Origin: Tabrizicola sp.
Lineage (GTDB): Bacteria > Pseudomonadota > Alphaproteobacteria > Rhodobacterales > Rhodobacteraceae
NCBI RefSeq assembly: GCF_022842145.1
Contig: NZ_JALHQD010000002.1
Span: 581,181-645,180, forward strand
DNA length: 64,000 nucleotides
Direction: 5' to 3'
The notes beneath the pieces are model-generated. The model searched no databases, was not told where the DNA came from, and saw only the letters and a program-made list of their open reading frames with translations. This document shows, in pieces, positions 28,980-36,697 of the stretch. The stretch's first letter is position 1; every line of letters starts with the position of its first letter. The position numbers and the translations under genes were made by a program.

Positions 28980-30149
28980 ATGTCTGCTTTCCCACAGCGC
29001 GAGCTGTCGACGTCCGAGATCGAGGCCGCAATGGATGGCCGGCTGCATGTCTCGTCTTCTGGCCGGGTGGATGCTTTCCTCCCCTCGCCGATGGTGCAGA
29101 ACCATGCGGCCAACCTGCATGTTCTGCCAGATGGTCGCCTGGCCTGCGTCTGGTTCGGCGGCACGATGGAGGGGATGGGCGACATCTCGGTCTACATGTC
29201 CACGCTTGGGCCGGAAGGCTGGTCAGCGGCGCGGCGCCTGTCCGACGATCCAACCCGGTCCGAGCAGAACCCTGTCCTCTTTACCGCCCCCGATGGGGCG
29301 GTCTGGTTGTTCCACACCAGCCAGCTCGGCGGACGGCAGGACGAATGCGAGATCGTTGCCCGCGTATCGCACGACGGCGGCGAAAGCTTCGGCCCCACCC
29401 GGCGCATCGGCGAGTTTCGCGGGGTCTTTGTTCGCCAGCCGGTCCATTTTGCTCCAGCCGGGGAGTGGCTGCTTCCCGGGTTTCGCTGCGTGACACCGGC
29501 GGCGGGGCGCTGGACAGGTGACATCGACACTGCCGTGATGTTGGTTTCACAGGACGAAGGCCAGTCCTGGCGGGCGACCGAGGTCCCGGACAGTTTGGGC
29601 GCGGTGCACATGAACCCGGTTTCCCCACTGGCCGGAGCGATGCCAGCCTTCTACCGCGACCGCTATGCCCAATGGGTCAAGCGCAGCCTGTCCAGTGACG
29701 GTGGACTCAGCTGGTCCGCGCCGCAGCCGACCGATCTGCCGAATAACAACTCGTCGGTACAGGCCATTCGTCTGGCCGATGGCCGCATCGGCATGGTCCT
29801 CAACCCGATCAGCGCCGCAACGTCCGACGCCCGCCGTGCGTCGCTTTATGACGAGATTGAGGGCGAGGCCGAAGTGCAGGCCGTGACCGAAGGGCCAAAG
29901 GCGGTGTGGGGCGTGCCGAGGGCACCGATGACGCTGGCCATATCGTCCGACAACGGCGCGACGTTTCCTGTCCGGATCGACCTGGATCAGGGCACGGGCC
30001 ATGCCCTGTCGAACAATTCGGCGGAGGGCGTCAACCGCGAGCTTTCCTACCCGTCGATCCTGCAGGACGGCGAGGGGCATCTGCACATCGCCTATACTTA
30101 CCATCGCCGGGCCATCCGCTATGTCAGGATCAATCTTCCGGTTGATTGA
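28980..30149 (+). CDS. Sialidase-fold (BNR/Asp-box) protein, no signal peptide
   Basis: 389 aa. Four Asp-box repeats of the S-x-D-x-G-x-x-W/F type lie at 130-137 (SHDGGESF), 190-197 (SQDEGQSW), 238-245 (SSDGGLSW) and 322-329 (SSDNGATF), the hallmark of a six-bladed sialidase propeller of the BNR_2 group. No signal peptide or membrane segment is visible, so it acts in the cytoplasm on imported material. No NanE, NanK or other sialic-acid genes are nearby, so true sialidase activity is doubtful; a glycoside hydrolase, lyase or isomerase on an acid-sugar conjugate is more likely. It is divergent from the family-5 transporter operon and shares its control region. Confidence 0.82.
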   Translation: MSAFPQRELSTSEIEAAMDGRLHVSSSGRVDAFLPSPMVQNHAANLHVLPDGRLACVWFGGTMEGMGDISVYMSTLGPEGWSAARRLSDDPTRSEQNPVLFTAPDGAVWLFHTSQLGGRQDECEIVARVSHDGGESFGPTRRIGEFRGVFVRQPVHFAPAGEWLLPGFRCVTPAAGRWTGDIDTAVMLVSQDEGQSWRATEVPDSLGAVHMNPVSPLAGAMPAFYRDRYAQWVKRSLSSDGGLSWSAPQPTDLPNNNSSVQAIRLADGRIGMVLNPISAATSDARRASLYDEIEGEAEVQAVTEGPKAVWGVPRAPMTLAISSDNGATFPVRIDLDQGTGHALSNNSAEGVNRELSYPSILQDGEGHLHIAYTYHRRAIRYVRINLPVD

Positions 30150-30810
30150 GGACGGGTCTGCAGCAGAACGACCGTTGGCAGTGCCATGTGAGAGCGCCCT
30201 GATGCTGCCAAAACAACGTCACTTTAGGGGGCGCCGCTCGTTCCGGCCTCGGTGGGCTTCATCCATCGAGCCAGGAAGCAAAAGTTGCTGGTGAGGAGGT
30301 TGTTAACGTCTTCGTTGGTTGACCCAAACTCCTAGCCCCCTTGGGACCAGTTTGAACTGGTACCTTTTCAGCCATTTTCGAAGAACGTTGTTCCTCTGCA
30401 TCTGTAGCTAGCAGAACCCACCCAACGCAGGATTTTCTGCGCTTGGAACGGCGGGGCGAGTAGTGAGTTATGCCCAGGGTTCGGATGTCCGACAGGATTG
30501 GCGCCAAGTCTTTCGGGTGCGCTTAGGGTTGCCACCACCGCCGCGTGGCACGCAGGGTATTATCCGATGGCTGAGGCTACCCCTGCGCTTGGATTTCCCG
30601 GCTCCAGAATGATCAGTTTGGTCAAAGCTATACCTTGTCTCCTCGGAAGATGTTCGTAGCATCTTCGTCCACCCCGGGCACAGAACTGACATTGGCCGGT
30701 TAAACCCTGGCGACATGCAAAGGTTGTCCTCCTATCGGGCTGCCGTACTCCCGGACGCTGCCGAGCGGTCCGACAACGACGGCGAAGGCCGGCCAAGAAA
30801 GGCACAAAGT
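30150..30810. other. 660-bp gene-free stretch
   Basis: No open frame with recognisable protein features, and short open frames here lack codon-bias support. Base composition is less GC-rich than the flanks. A palindrome ACCAGTT-TG-AACTGGT lies at 30346-30361. It could be the decayed remnant of an insertion or simply the promoter region of the esterase gene. No homology can be claimed. Confidence 0.4.
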
Positions 30811-31905
30811 ATGGACGACGACTTCATGGCAGCAATGCGCCAAACGCTTAAGGCTGTGCGCGAAGGCAATCCGGCCAAGGCAACCCAGGTCATCCAGGGT
30901 GCTCTTTCACCTGCATTCCCAACTGCCGCGCCCGCAGCTGCCCAGAAGGCAGACCGCGCGACGGGGACCGCTCCGCGCAAATCGCGTGCCATGTCGCAAG
31001 TGCTTGCTGAGCTGGCAGCTCGCGTTCCAAAACGAGCACCCAATCTGCGACCGACCGTATTGGTAGCGGATCTGCCCGAACGTGCGACCTTCGAGCGCCG
31101 TCGGTATGAAGGGCCGCATGGGTCTCGGGAGTACCTTTTGTTCTGCCCGTCTGGTCAACAGCGGCCGATCCGCGGAGTCGTGATGATGCTCCACGGCTGC
31201 ACCCAGACGCCCGATGACTTCGCGGTCGGGACGGGGATGAACCGGCTCGCCGATGACCACGACCTGATCGTCGTCTATCCAGAGCAGACCCGAGGCGACA
31301 ACATGCAGCTTTGCTGGAACTGGTTCAGGCCGGGCGACCAGCGCAGCGACGGCGGAGAGGCCGCTCTGCTGGCGGGCCTTGGCGCTGCCGTCCTGGCCGA
31401 GCATGGCCTCGAGCCCGCCGGGCTATTCGTCGGCGGCCTTTCCGCTGGAGGCGCAATGGCTGCTCTTCTGGCCAACACCCATCCCCACCTGGTTACTGCT
31501 GCTGCCGTCCACTCGGGTCTTGCCCCCGGCTCGGCAAAGGACGTGGTCTCGGCCCTGGCCGCCATGCGTGGCGATGCCTCCGGTCGAGCGGAAGCCTTGA
31601 CGGTTCCGTCGATCATCTTCCACGGCTCTGCCGACGCGACCGTTGCTCCGGTAAATGCCGGACGCCTGGCCGGTCCCCTCACCGCGACCACCGAACGGAC
31701 CGGCACCGGACCCTCCCGCCGCTTCGACGTGCTGTCCGGACTGAACGCCTCCGGCCACCCGGTGGAAGTCTGGCGCATCAACGGCGCCGGTCACACCTGG
31801 TCCGGCGGCAAGGCCGAGGGAAGCTACACCGACCCGACGGGTCCTGACGCCTCCGCCGAGATGATCCGATTCTTCGTAGAAATCTTGGACAAAAGGAAAG
31901 GCTGA
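30811..31905 (+). CDS. PHB-depolymerase-family alpha/beta hydrolase (esterase)
   Basis: 364 aa. Catalytic triad Ser211 in GLSAGG, Asp275 in HGSADATV and His328 in GAGHTW, with the oxyanion motif MMLHGCTQTPDDFA near 125-138. The domain matches short-chain PHB depolymerase/feruloyl-esterase-like proteins (TIGR01840). The first 90 residues are an Ala/Arg-rich extension without signal peptide, unlike secreted depolymerases, so an intracellular polyester or ester substrate is likely. The Met at 30811 was taken; an in-frame start at 30715 adds a low-complexity leader. Confidence 0.83.
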   Translation: MDDDFMAAMRQTLKAVREGNPAKATQVIQGALSPAFPTAAPAAAQKADRATGTAPRKSRAMSQVLAELAARVPKRAPNLRPTVLVADLPERATFERRRYEGPHGSREYLLFCPSGQQRPIRGVVMMLHGCTQTPDDFAVGTGMNRLADDHDLIVVYPEQTRGDNMQLCWNWFRPGDQRSDGGEAALLAGLGAAVLAEHGLEPAGLFVGGLSAGGAMAALLANTHPHLVTAAAVHSGLAPGSAKDVVSALAAMRGDASGRAEALTVPSIIFHGSADATVAPVNAGRLAGPLTATTERTGTGPSRRFDVLSGLNASGHPVEVWRINGAGHTWSGGKAEGSYTDPTGPDASAEMIRFFVEILDKRKG

Positions 31906-31995
31906 ACCCGCCAGTCTAACACGGTAACCCATGTGCCGCCTGTTGACGGTCCGGACAGGCGGCCTGTTTCAGCGATCGACGACAAGCCCCAGCCA

Positions 31996-32592
31996 CTATC
32001 TGGACAAGGCCTTTCCGAAAATTGCGGCCACGCGGCTCTGGGCTGCACGATAGTCGGCGAAATCCTTGGCAAAGGACTTGATCCCGAACTTCGTCGCCAT
32101 CACTGCTGCGGCGAATTCGTCGGCGGTGGCCTGCAGCCCGTCAAGACTGTATCGCCCCTCTTCCACGCCAAGTTCGATCCAGCGCTGAATGTGGCGCGTA
32201 ATCCGAGCGTGCGCCTCGATAACGGCAGCCTGAGAGAACGGACCATTCGCCGACAGGATCTCGTCAGCGTGGGGCGAGTTGAGCATCGCCTCCACGGCTT
32301 CCCCGTCGATGGCGTGGAATGTAGCCAGCAGCACTTCGGCTGCGGGGCCCGGCTGTGCAAGCACCCGTTCGACAGCCTTCTCGGAGGTCTCGAAATGGTT
32401 GCGCACCAACGCGTTGAAGATGTCTTCCTTTCCAGCGTAGTGCAAATAAAGCGCCGGGCGGGACATACCCGCACCGGCCGCGATGTCTGCCATTGAAGTC
32501 CGTCGCAGCCCATAGCGCGCAAAACATTCGAAGGCCGCGCGCAGGATCGCGGCTTCCTTCGGGTCGATCTGGGGGTCGTCGAGCACGGTCAT
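31996..32592 (-). CDS. TetR-family transcriptional regulator
   Basis: 198 aa. N-terminal HTH (RTSMADIAAGAGMSRPALYLHYAGKEDIF, about residues 30-58) and a helical ligand domain. It starts 93 bp from the divergent IorA-like gene, with an inverted repeat between them, so it most likely represses that oxidoreductase operon and itself. A GTG at 32619 is an alternative start. The ligand is probably the oxidised aldehyde or heterocycle. Confidence 0.88.
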   Translation of the reverse strand: MTVLDDPQIDPKEAAILRAAFECFARYGLRRTSMADIAAGAGMSRPALYLHYAGKEDIFNALVRNHFETSEKAVERVLAQPGPAAEVLLATFHAIDGEAVEAMLNSPHADEILSANGPFSQAAVIEAHARITRHIQRWIELGVEEGRYSLDGLQATADEFAAAVMATKFGIKSFAKDFADYRAAQSRVAAIFGKALSR

Positions 32593-32635
32593 GGGCGCAG
32601 GATACGGGAGCGACGACACCGCGTCAAACCAACCA

Positions 32636-32668
32636 TTGACACATTGACATTATGAGTAAATATTGTCA
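32636..32668 (+). promoter_or_regulatory. Promoter with overlapping TetR-type operator
   Basis: TTGACA (32636-32641) with AATATT 17 bp downstream (32659-32664). Overlapping it is an imperfect 9-bp inverted repeat TGACATTAT-N6-ATATTGTCA (32645-32668, 8 of 9 positions match). A bound TetR protein would occlude the -10 region. Confidence 0.55.
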
Positions 32669-32685
32669 GGAATGAGGAGCTCCAG

Positions 32686-33150
32686 ATGTCTTTCACCCTC
32701 TCTGTAAACGGCGCCCTGCGCCAGGTCGACCTTCCCGGCGATGTCCCCCTGCTTTGGGCTCTGCGCGACGGTCTCGCGATGACCGGTACCAAGTTCGGTT
32801 GCGGTGTCGCCGCCTGTGGGGCCTGCACCGTGCTCATCGACGGCGAAGCGGTCCGGTCTTGCCAGGTCCCCCTCGCCGACGCTACCGGAAAGATCACGAC
32901 CATCGAAGGGCTTGGTCAGCCCGGAGCCCTTGCCCCCGTGCAAGTGGCCTGGGTCAAGCACCAAGTGGCGCAATGTGGGTACTGCCAGTCCGGCCAGATC
33001 ATGCAGGCAGCAGCTTTGCTGGCCCAGATCCCGGACCCGTCGGATCAGGACATCGACGAAGCGATGCAGGGCAACCTCTGCCGCTGTGGAACATATCCCC
33101 GTATCCGCGCCGCGATTCACGAGGCAGCACAGATGATAAAGGCTGGCTGA
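32686..33150 (+). CDS. 2Fe-2S subunit of molybdenum hydroxylase (IorA-like)
   Basis: 154 aa. N-terminal plant-type ferredoxin cluster ligands Cys39, Cys44, Cys47 and Cys59, and C-terminal four-helix cluster ligands Cys97, Cys100, Cys132 and Cys134 (CGYC and CRC). This is the complete set of the xanthine oxidase small subunit. It passes electrons from the molybdopterin subunit encoded immediately downstream. No FAD subunit gene is present, which fits isoquinoline 1-oxidoreductase-type two-subunit enzymes that donate to a cytochrome. Confidence 0.9.
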   Translation: MSFTLSVNGALRQVDLPGDVPLLWALRDGLAMTGTKFGCGVAACGACTVLIDGEAVRSCQVPLADATGKITTIEGLGQPGALAPVQVAWVKHQVAQCGYCQSGQIMQAAALLAQIPDPSDQDIDEAMQGNLCRCGTYPRIRAAIHEAAQMIKAG

Positions 33151-33151
33151 C

Positions 33152-35398
33152 ATGGCATCTTGGAAAACCATCACCCGTCGGTCGTTCATCGTCCTTGGTG
33201 CCTCCGTCGTGGGCGGGGCCGCCTTCGGAGCCTACAAGGTGGCTGAGGTCCCAGCCAATCCGCTGGTCCCTGTCCCGGGCTCCACCCCGCTCAACCCTTG
33301 GGTCATCATCAACGCCGACGGCATCACTGTCATCGCCCCCCGGGCCGAGATGGGGCAAGGCATTTCCACCACGCTCGCCGCCCTGGTGTCCGAAGAACTG
33401 GACGTCGCCTGGGAACAGGTCCGCGTCCTGCACGGGCCGCCCGCCCAAGCCTATTACAACGCAGGCTTCGTCGAACGGATGTCGAACGAGCCCGACTACC
33501 AGCTTTCGCTTCGGGAAAACTCTCACAACGCCATTTTGGCTGCCGTGCCGAAGATCTTCTCACTGCAGATGACCGGTGGCTCGACCGGCGCGATCGGTGG
33601 CTTCGTGCAGATGCGCCTCGCAGGGGCAGGCGCACGGGAGGCTTTGAAGGCTGCAGCGGCCAGGCGGCTTGGCGTCTTGCCTGAAACGCTCAAGACCGAA
33701 GGCGGCAAGGTCATCGGCGAACAGACCTTCACCTACGCCGAACTGGCTGCCGAGGCCGTGTCACTTGTGCCCGACGATGTCAGTTTGCGCGATCCGTCTA
33801 CTTGGCGCTATGTCGGCAGGGCGATGCCGCGACTGGACATGGTGGCCAAGGCCACGGGGACCGAAACGTTCGGGATCGACATCATCCTTCCCGGAATGAA
33901 ATTCGCTACCGTCCGGATGAACCCACGGCGGGGCGGAGCGATGACCAGTTTCGATCCGGCCGCCGCCCTGGCATTGCCGGGTGTGGACCAAGTAGTAGGA
34001 CTGGGCAACGGCATTGCTCTCATTGCCAACAATACCTGGACTGCAATGCAGGCGGCCCAACTGGTGGATGTCCAATGGGGCGATGCGGATTATCCGGCCG
34101 ATACCGCCGCCATGATGTCCCGCATCGAGGCCGCCTTCACGACAGAGCCTGACTCGCGGTTGCGTGACGACGGGGATGTCGAGGTCGAACTCGCCAAAGG
34201 CGACGTGGTCGAAGCCGAGTACCGCATTCCCTTCCTGGCTCATGCATCGATGGAGCCGCTGAACGCCACAGCCTGGGTCAAACCCGATGGCGCTGTCGAA
34301 GTCTGGTGTGGCAACCAGGCCCCGATCATGACCCGAGATGCGATCGCCGCTGCCCTTCGGATCGGGTCCGACAAGGTCACGCTGCATACGCCGGTCATGG
34401 GCGGTGGCTTCGGAGGCAGGACTGATCCGGTGGCCGCGGTGCTGGCCGCCCGCATCGCTGCTGCAATGCCGGACACCCCCGTCAAGCTGACCTATAGCCG
34501 CGAAGAGGACATGACGCAGGACTACTACCGTCCCGCCGCAATCGCCCGGCTGTCAGGGCGGAACGAGAACGGGAAGGCGACCGCGCTCTGGGGCCGGACC
34601 GCGGCGCCCTCGGCCACACAAAACGCGCTTTCGAGGCTGGTCGGCTTCGCGCCTCCCGGCCCCGATCGCGCGACCGTCGAAGGCGGGTTTGACCAGCCGT
34701 ACGGTCTGCAACATTACCGCTACGATGGCCACCTTGCCGTCCTTACCGTGCCGCTTGGCTTCTGGCGGTCGGTCGGCAATTCGATGAACGCCTTTTTCCT
34801 TGAAAGCTTCATCGACGAACTGGCCCATGCGGCCAAGGCGGACCCGCTGGCCTTTCGACTGGACCTTATGCGGGATTCGCATGCCCCCTCGGCATTGCTT
34901 CTGGAGACCGTCCGGGACATGTCTGACTGGAACAGCCTGAAACGCCCTGGCTTCGGGCGCGGCGTCGCCTTCTGCTATTCCTTCGGCACCCCCGTCGCTC
35001 AGGTACTGGAGGTGCAGGACACCCCTGTCGGCATCAAGCTGACCCGCGCCTGGATTGCCTGCGATCCAGGCCTGGCCATGGACCCGGGCATCGTCGAAGC
35101 GCAGATGACAGGCGCCATGATCTACGGTCTCTCTGCCGCCGTGCAGGGCGCAATCACCTTTGCCGACCAGTCGGTCGTGGAACAGAACTTTCCTGACTAT
35201 GAGCCGCTGCGTATGCACACCACGCCGCGGTTTGAGGTCAAGGTGCTCCAGAACAACGGCACGTTCGGACATATCGGCGGCGTTGGAGAGCCCGGCACGC
35301 CGCCGGCTGCGCCCGCCCTCGCAAATGCACTTTACGACCTGACCGGAACGCGCGCGCGGACGCTGCCGCTCAACCAACTGTTCGGTTTCACGTCCTAG
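33152..35398 (+). CDS. Molybdopterin-binding subunit of aldehyde/heterocycle oxidoreductase (IorB-like), Tat-exported
   Basis: 748 aa. The N-terminus carries a twin-arginine signal (TRRSFIVLG, Arg9-Arg10) followed by a hydrophobic Ala/Gly stretch. Cofactor motif GGGFGGR lies near 415-421, and the catalytic Glu713 sits in GGVGEPGTPPAAP. This layout belongs to periplasmic IorB-type enzymes that hydroxylate aldehydes or N-heterocycles at the molybdenum centre. One base separates it from the 2Fe-2S subunit gene. The substrate is unknown. Confidence 0.9.
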   Translation: MASWKTITRRSFIVLGASVVGGAAFGAYKVAEVPANPLVPVPGSTPLNPWVIINADGITVIAPRAEMGQGISTTLAALVSEELDVAWEQVRVLHGPPAQAYYNAGFVERMSNEPDYQLSLRENSHNAILAAVPKIFSLQMTGGSTGAIGGFVQMRLAGAGAREALKAAAARRLGVLPETLKTEGGKVIGEQTFTYAELAAEAVSLVPDDVSLRDPSTWRYVGRAMPRLDMVAKATGTETFGIDIILPGMKFATVRMNPRRGGAMTSFDPAAALALPGVDQVVGLGNGIALIANNTWTAMQAAQLVDVQWGDADYPADTAAMMSRIEAAFTTEPDSRLRDDGDVEVELAKGDVVEAEYRIPFLAHASMEPLNATAWVKPDGAVEVWCGNQAPIMTRDAIAAALRIGSDKVTLHTPVMGGGFGGRTDPVAAVLAARIAAAMPDTPVKLTYSREEDMTQDYYRPAAIARLSGRNENGKATALWGRTAAPSATQNALSRLVGFAPPGPDRATVEGGFDQPYGLQHYRYDGHLAVLTVPLGFWRSVGNSMNAFFLESFIDELAHAAKADPLAFRLDLMRDSHAPSALLLETVRDMSDWNSLKRPGFGRGVAFCYSFGTPVAQVLEVQDTPVGIKLTRAWIACDPGLAMDPGIVEAQMTGAMIYGLSAAVQGAITFADQSVVEQNFPDYEPLRMHTTPRFEVKVLQNNGTFGHIGGVGEPGTPPAAPALANALYDLTGTRARTLPLNQLFGFTS

Positions 35399-35555
35399 TT
35401 GGTGGGAAACGGCCCTTAGCGGTCGTTCGGCACATGGTTGATCAACGGCAGCCACTCCACGACCGATCCGCGCTCAAGGACTGCCGCTCAGTGCACAAAC
35501 ACATCATGGTGGGCCAGAAGTGCAAAGCGGTTAAGCCGCCCCATGATCAGCCTTT

Positions 35556-35700
35556 GATTGCATCAACTACGACTTCCACCTCGATGCGGCCGATCCTTGC
35601 GACTTCATCTTCTACGAAAACTGGACGAGCCGCACTCGCCGCGTATCTTGCCATCCCGCATTTCCGTCAGCCGACCTTTTTGTACGAGTGGGCGGACTGA
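35556..35700 (+). pseudogene. Fragment of an antibiotic-biosynthesis-monooxygenase (ABM) domain gene, frameshifted
   Basis: One frame reads DCINYDFHL...DPCDFIFYENW (35556 to about 35625). A second frame then continues LAAYLAIPHFR (to about 35672). Together these match the central part of YgiN-like quinol monooxygenases, in which CINYD, FYENW and the HLxxPH element lie in a single frame. A start and a normal N-terminal strand are not visible upstream. I therefore read it as a decayed 5'-truncated and frameshifted copy. Confidence 0.55.
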
Positions 35701-35721
35701 GGACCGCGCATCCGTCCTGCC

Positions 35722-36693
35722 TCAGCGCAGCCGGATGGCCCGGCGACCCAGCGCACTGATCGACACCGCCAGCAGGATGATCGCGCCGACCAGGACCTGC
35801 CGCACATAGCTGTCGACCTGCAGCTGGGTCAGCCCGTTGTCCATCACCCCCAGCGTGACCACGCCGGCGACGGTGGCCAGCACATTGGGCTGCCCGTCGC
35901 GCGTCGCCGTCATGCCAAGGAATACCGCCGCAATCGCAGTCAGCATCAACCCGTCACCTTGCACAGGATTGGCCGAGGCGACGCGCGAGGCATACATGAT
36001 CCCTGCAAGCGCCGCTCCCATGCCGGTGAAGGCAAAGGCCGAAAGCCGCAGTTGCGCGACCTTGACCCCCGCCAGCCGCGCGGCGTCGGCATTTCCGCCG
36101 ATAGCGTAAAGCCTGCGGCCGTAGATTGTATGCTCAAGCACGATCCAGACCAAAAGGGTCACCACCGCCGCAACCAACGTCAGGGCTGGCAGAACTACAA
36201 GATTGCCGCCCCAAGTCCCGAGGGGCAGCCCGGATCGCGCGAAATCGGCGAACTCCTGCGGAATATCGCGCCCGAAGATGGTCTTGCCACCCGAGACCAG
36301 GAAGGCTGCGCCGGAGAACATGGTCATGGTTGCCAGCGTGGCGACGAACGGAAGTATACCGATCAGACTGACCAGAACCCCATTGGCAATCCCGCCCAGC
36401 AGCCCGACGGCCAGCGCCACCGCGAGTGCCACCGGAACCGGCAATCCCTGTGCGAACAGCACCGCCGCGACCACCCCGGACAGGGAGGCCATCGCCCCCA
36501 CCGACAGATCGAAGTCGCCCATCACCATGACCACCGTCATCGTCACGGCCACCACGATCAGCATCGAAAGCTGTTGGCTGATGTTAAGCCAGTTGCGCAA
36601 GGTCATGAAGGTGTCGGGAAGCGCAATCCAGAAGAAGACGACGATGGCTGCCATGCCGATCAACGACCCGTAATGCCGCAGGAACGATGCCAT
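35722..36693 (-). CDS. Ribose-type ABC transporter permease (RbsC family)
   Basis: 323 aa, eight to ten hydrophobic segments. MTVVMVMGDFDLSVGAMASLSG carries the family signature DLSVG, and the late segment GMGAALAGIMYASRV fits sugar permeases of the CUT2 class. It follows the ATPase gene by 4 bp and is the last gene of a leftward operon. Confidence 0.9.
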   Translation of the reverse strand: MASFLRHYGSLIGMAAIVVFFWIALPDTFMTLRNWLNISQQLSMLIVVAVTMTVVMVMGDFDLSVGAMASLSGVVAAVLFAQGLPVPVALAVALAVGLLGGIANGVLVSLIGILPFVATLATMTMFSGAAFLVSGGKTIFGRDIPQEFADFARSGLPLGTWGGNLVVLPALTLVAAVVTLLVWIVLEHTIYGRRLYAIGGNADAARLAGVKVAQLRLSAFAFTGMGAALAGIMYASRVASANPVQGDGLMLTAIAAVFLGMTATRDGQPNVLATVAGVVTLGVMDNGLTQLQVDSYVRQVLVGAIILLAVSISALGRRAIRLR

Positions 36694-36697
36694 GGGT

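Noticed and set aside
20177..30149. Classical sialic acid (nan) catabolic operon
   Set aside because: A sialidase-fold protein and a NanA/DapA-family aldolase are present, but NanE, NanK, NagA and NagB homologues are missing and the propeller protein is not secreted.
30259..30507. Small - strand frame in the 30.2-30.8 kb gap
   Set aside because: Low-complexity Ser/Arg translation without ribosome-binding site, family motif or codon-bias support.
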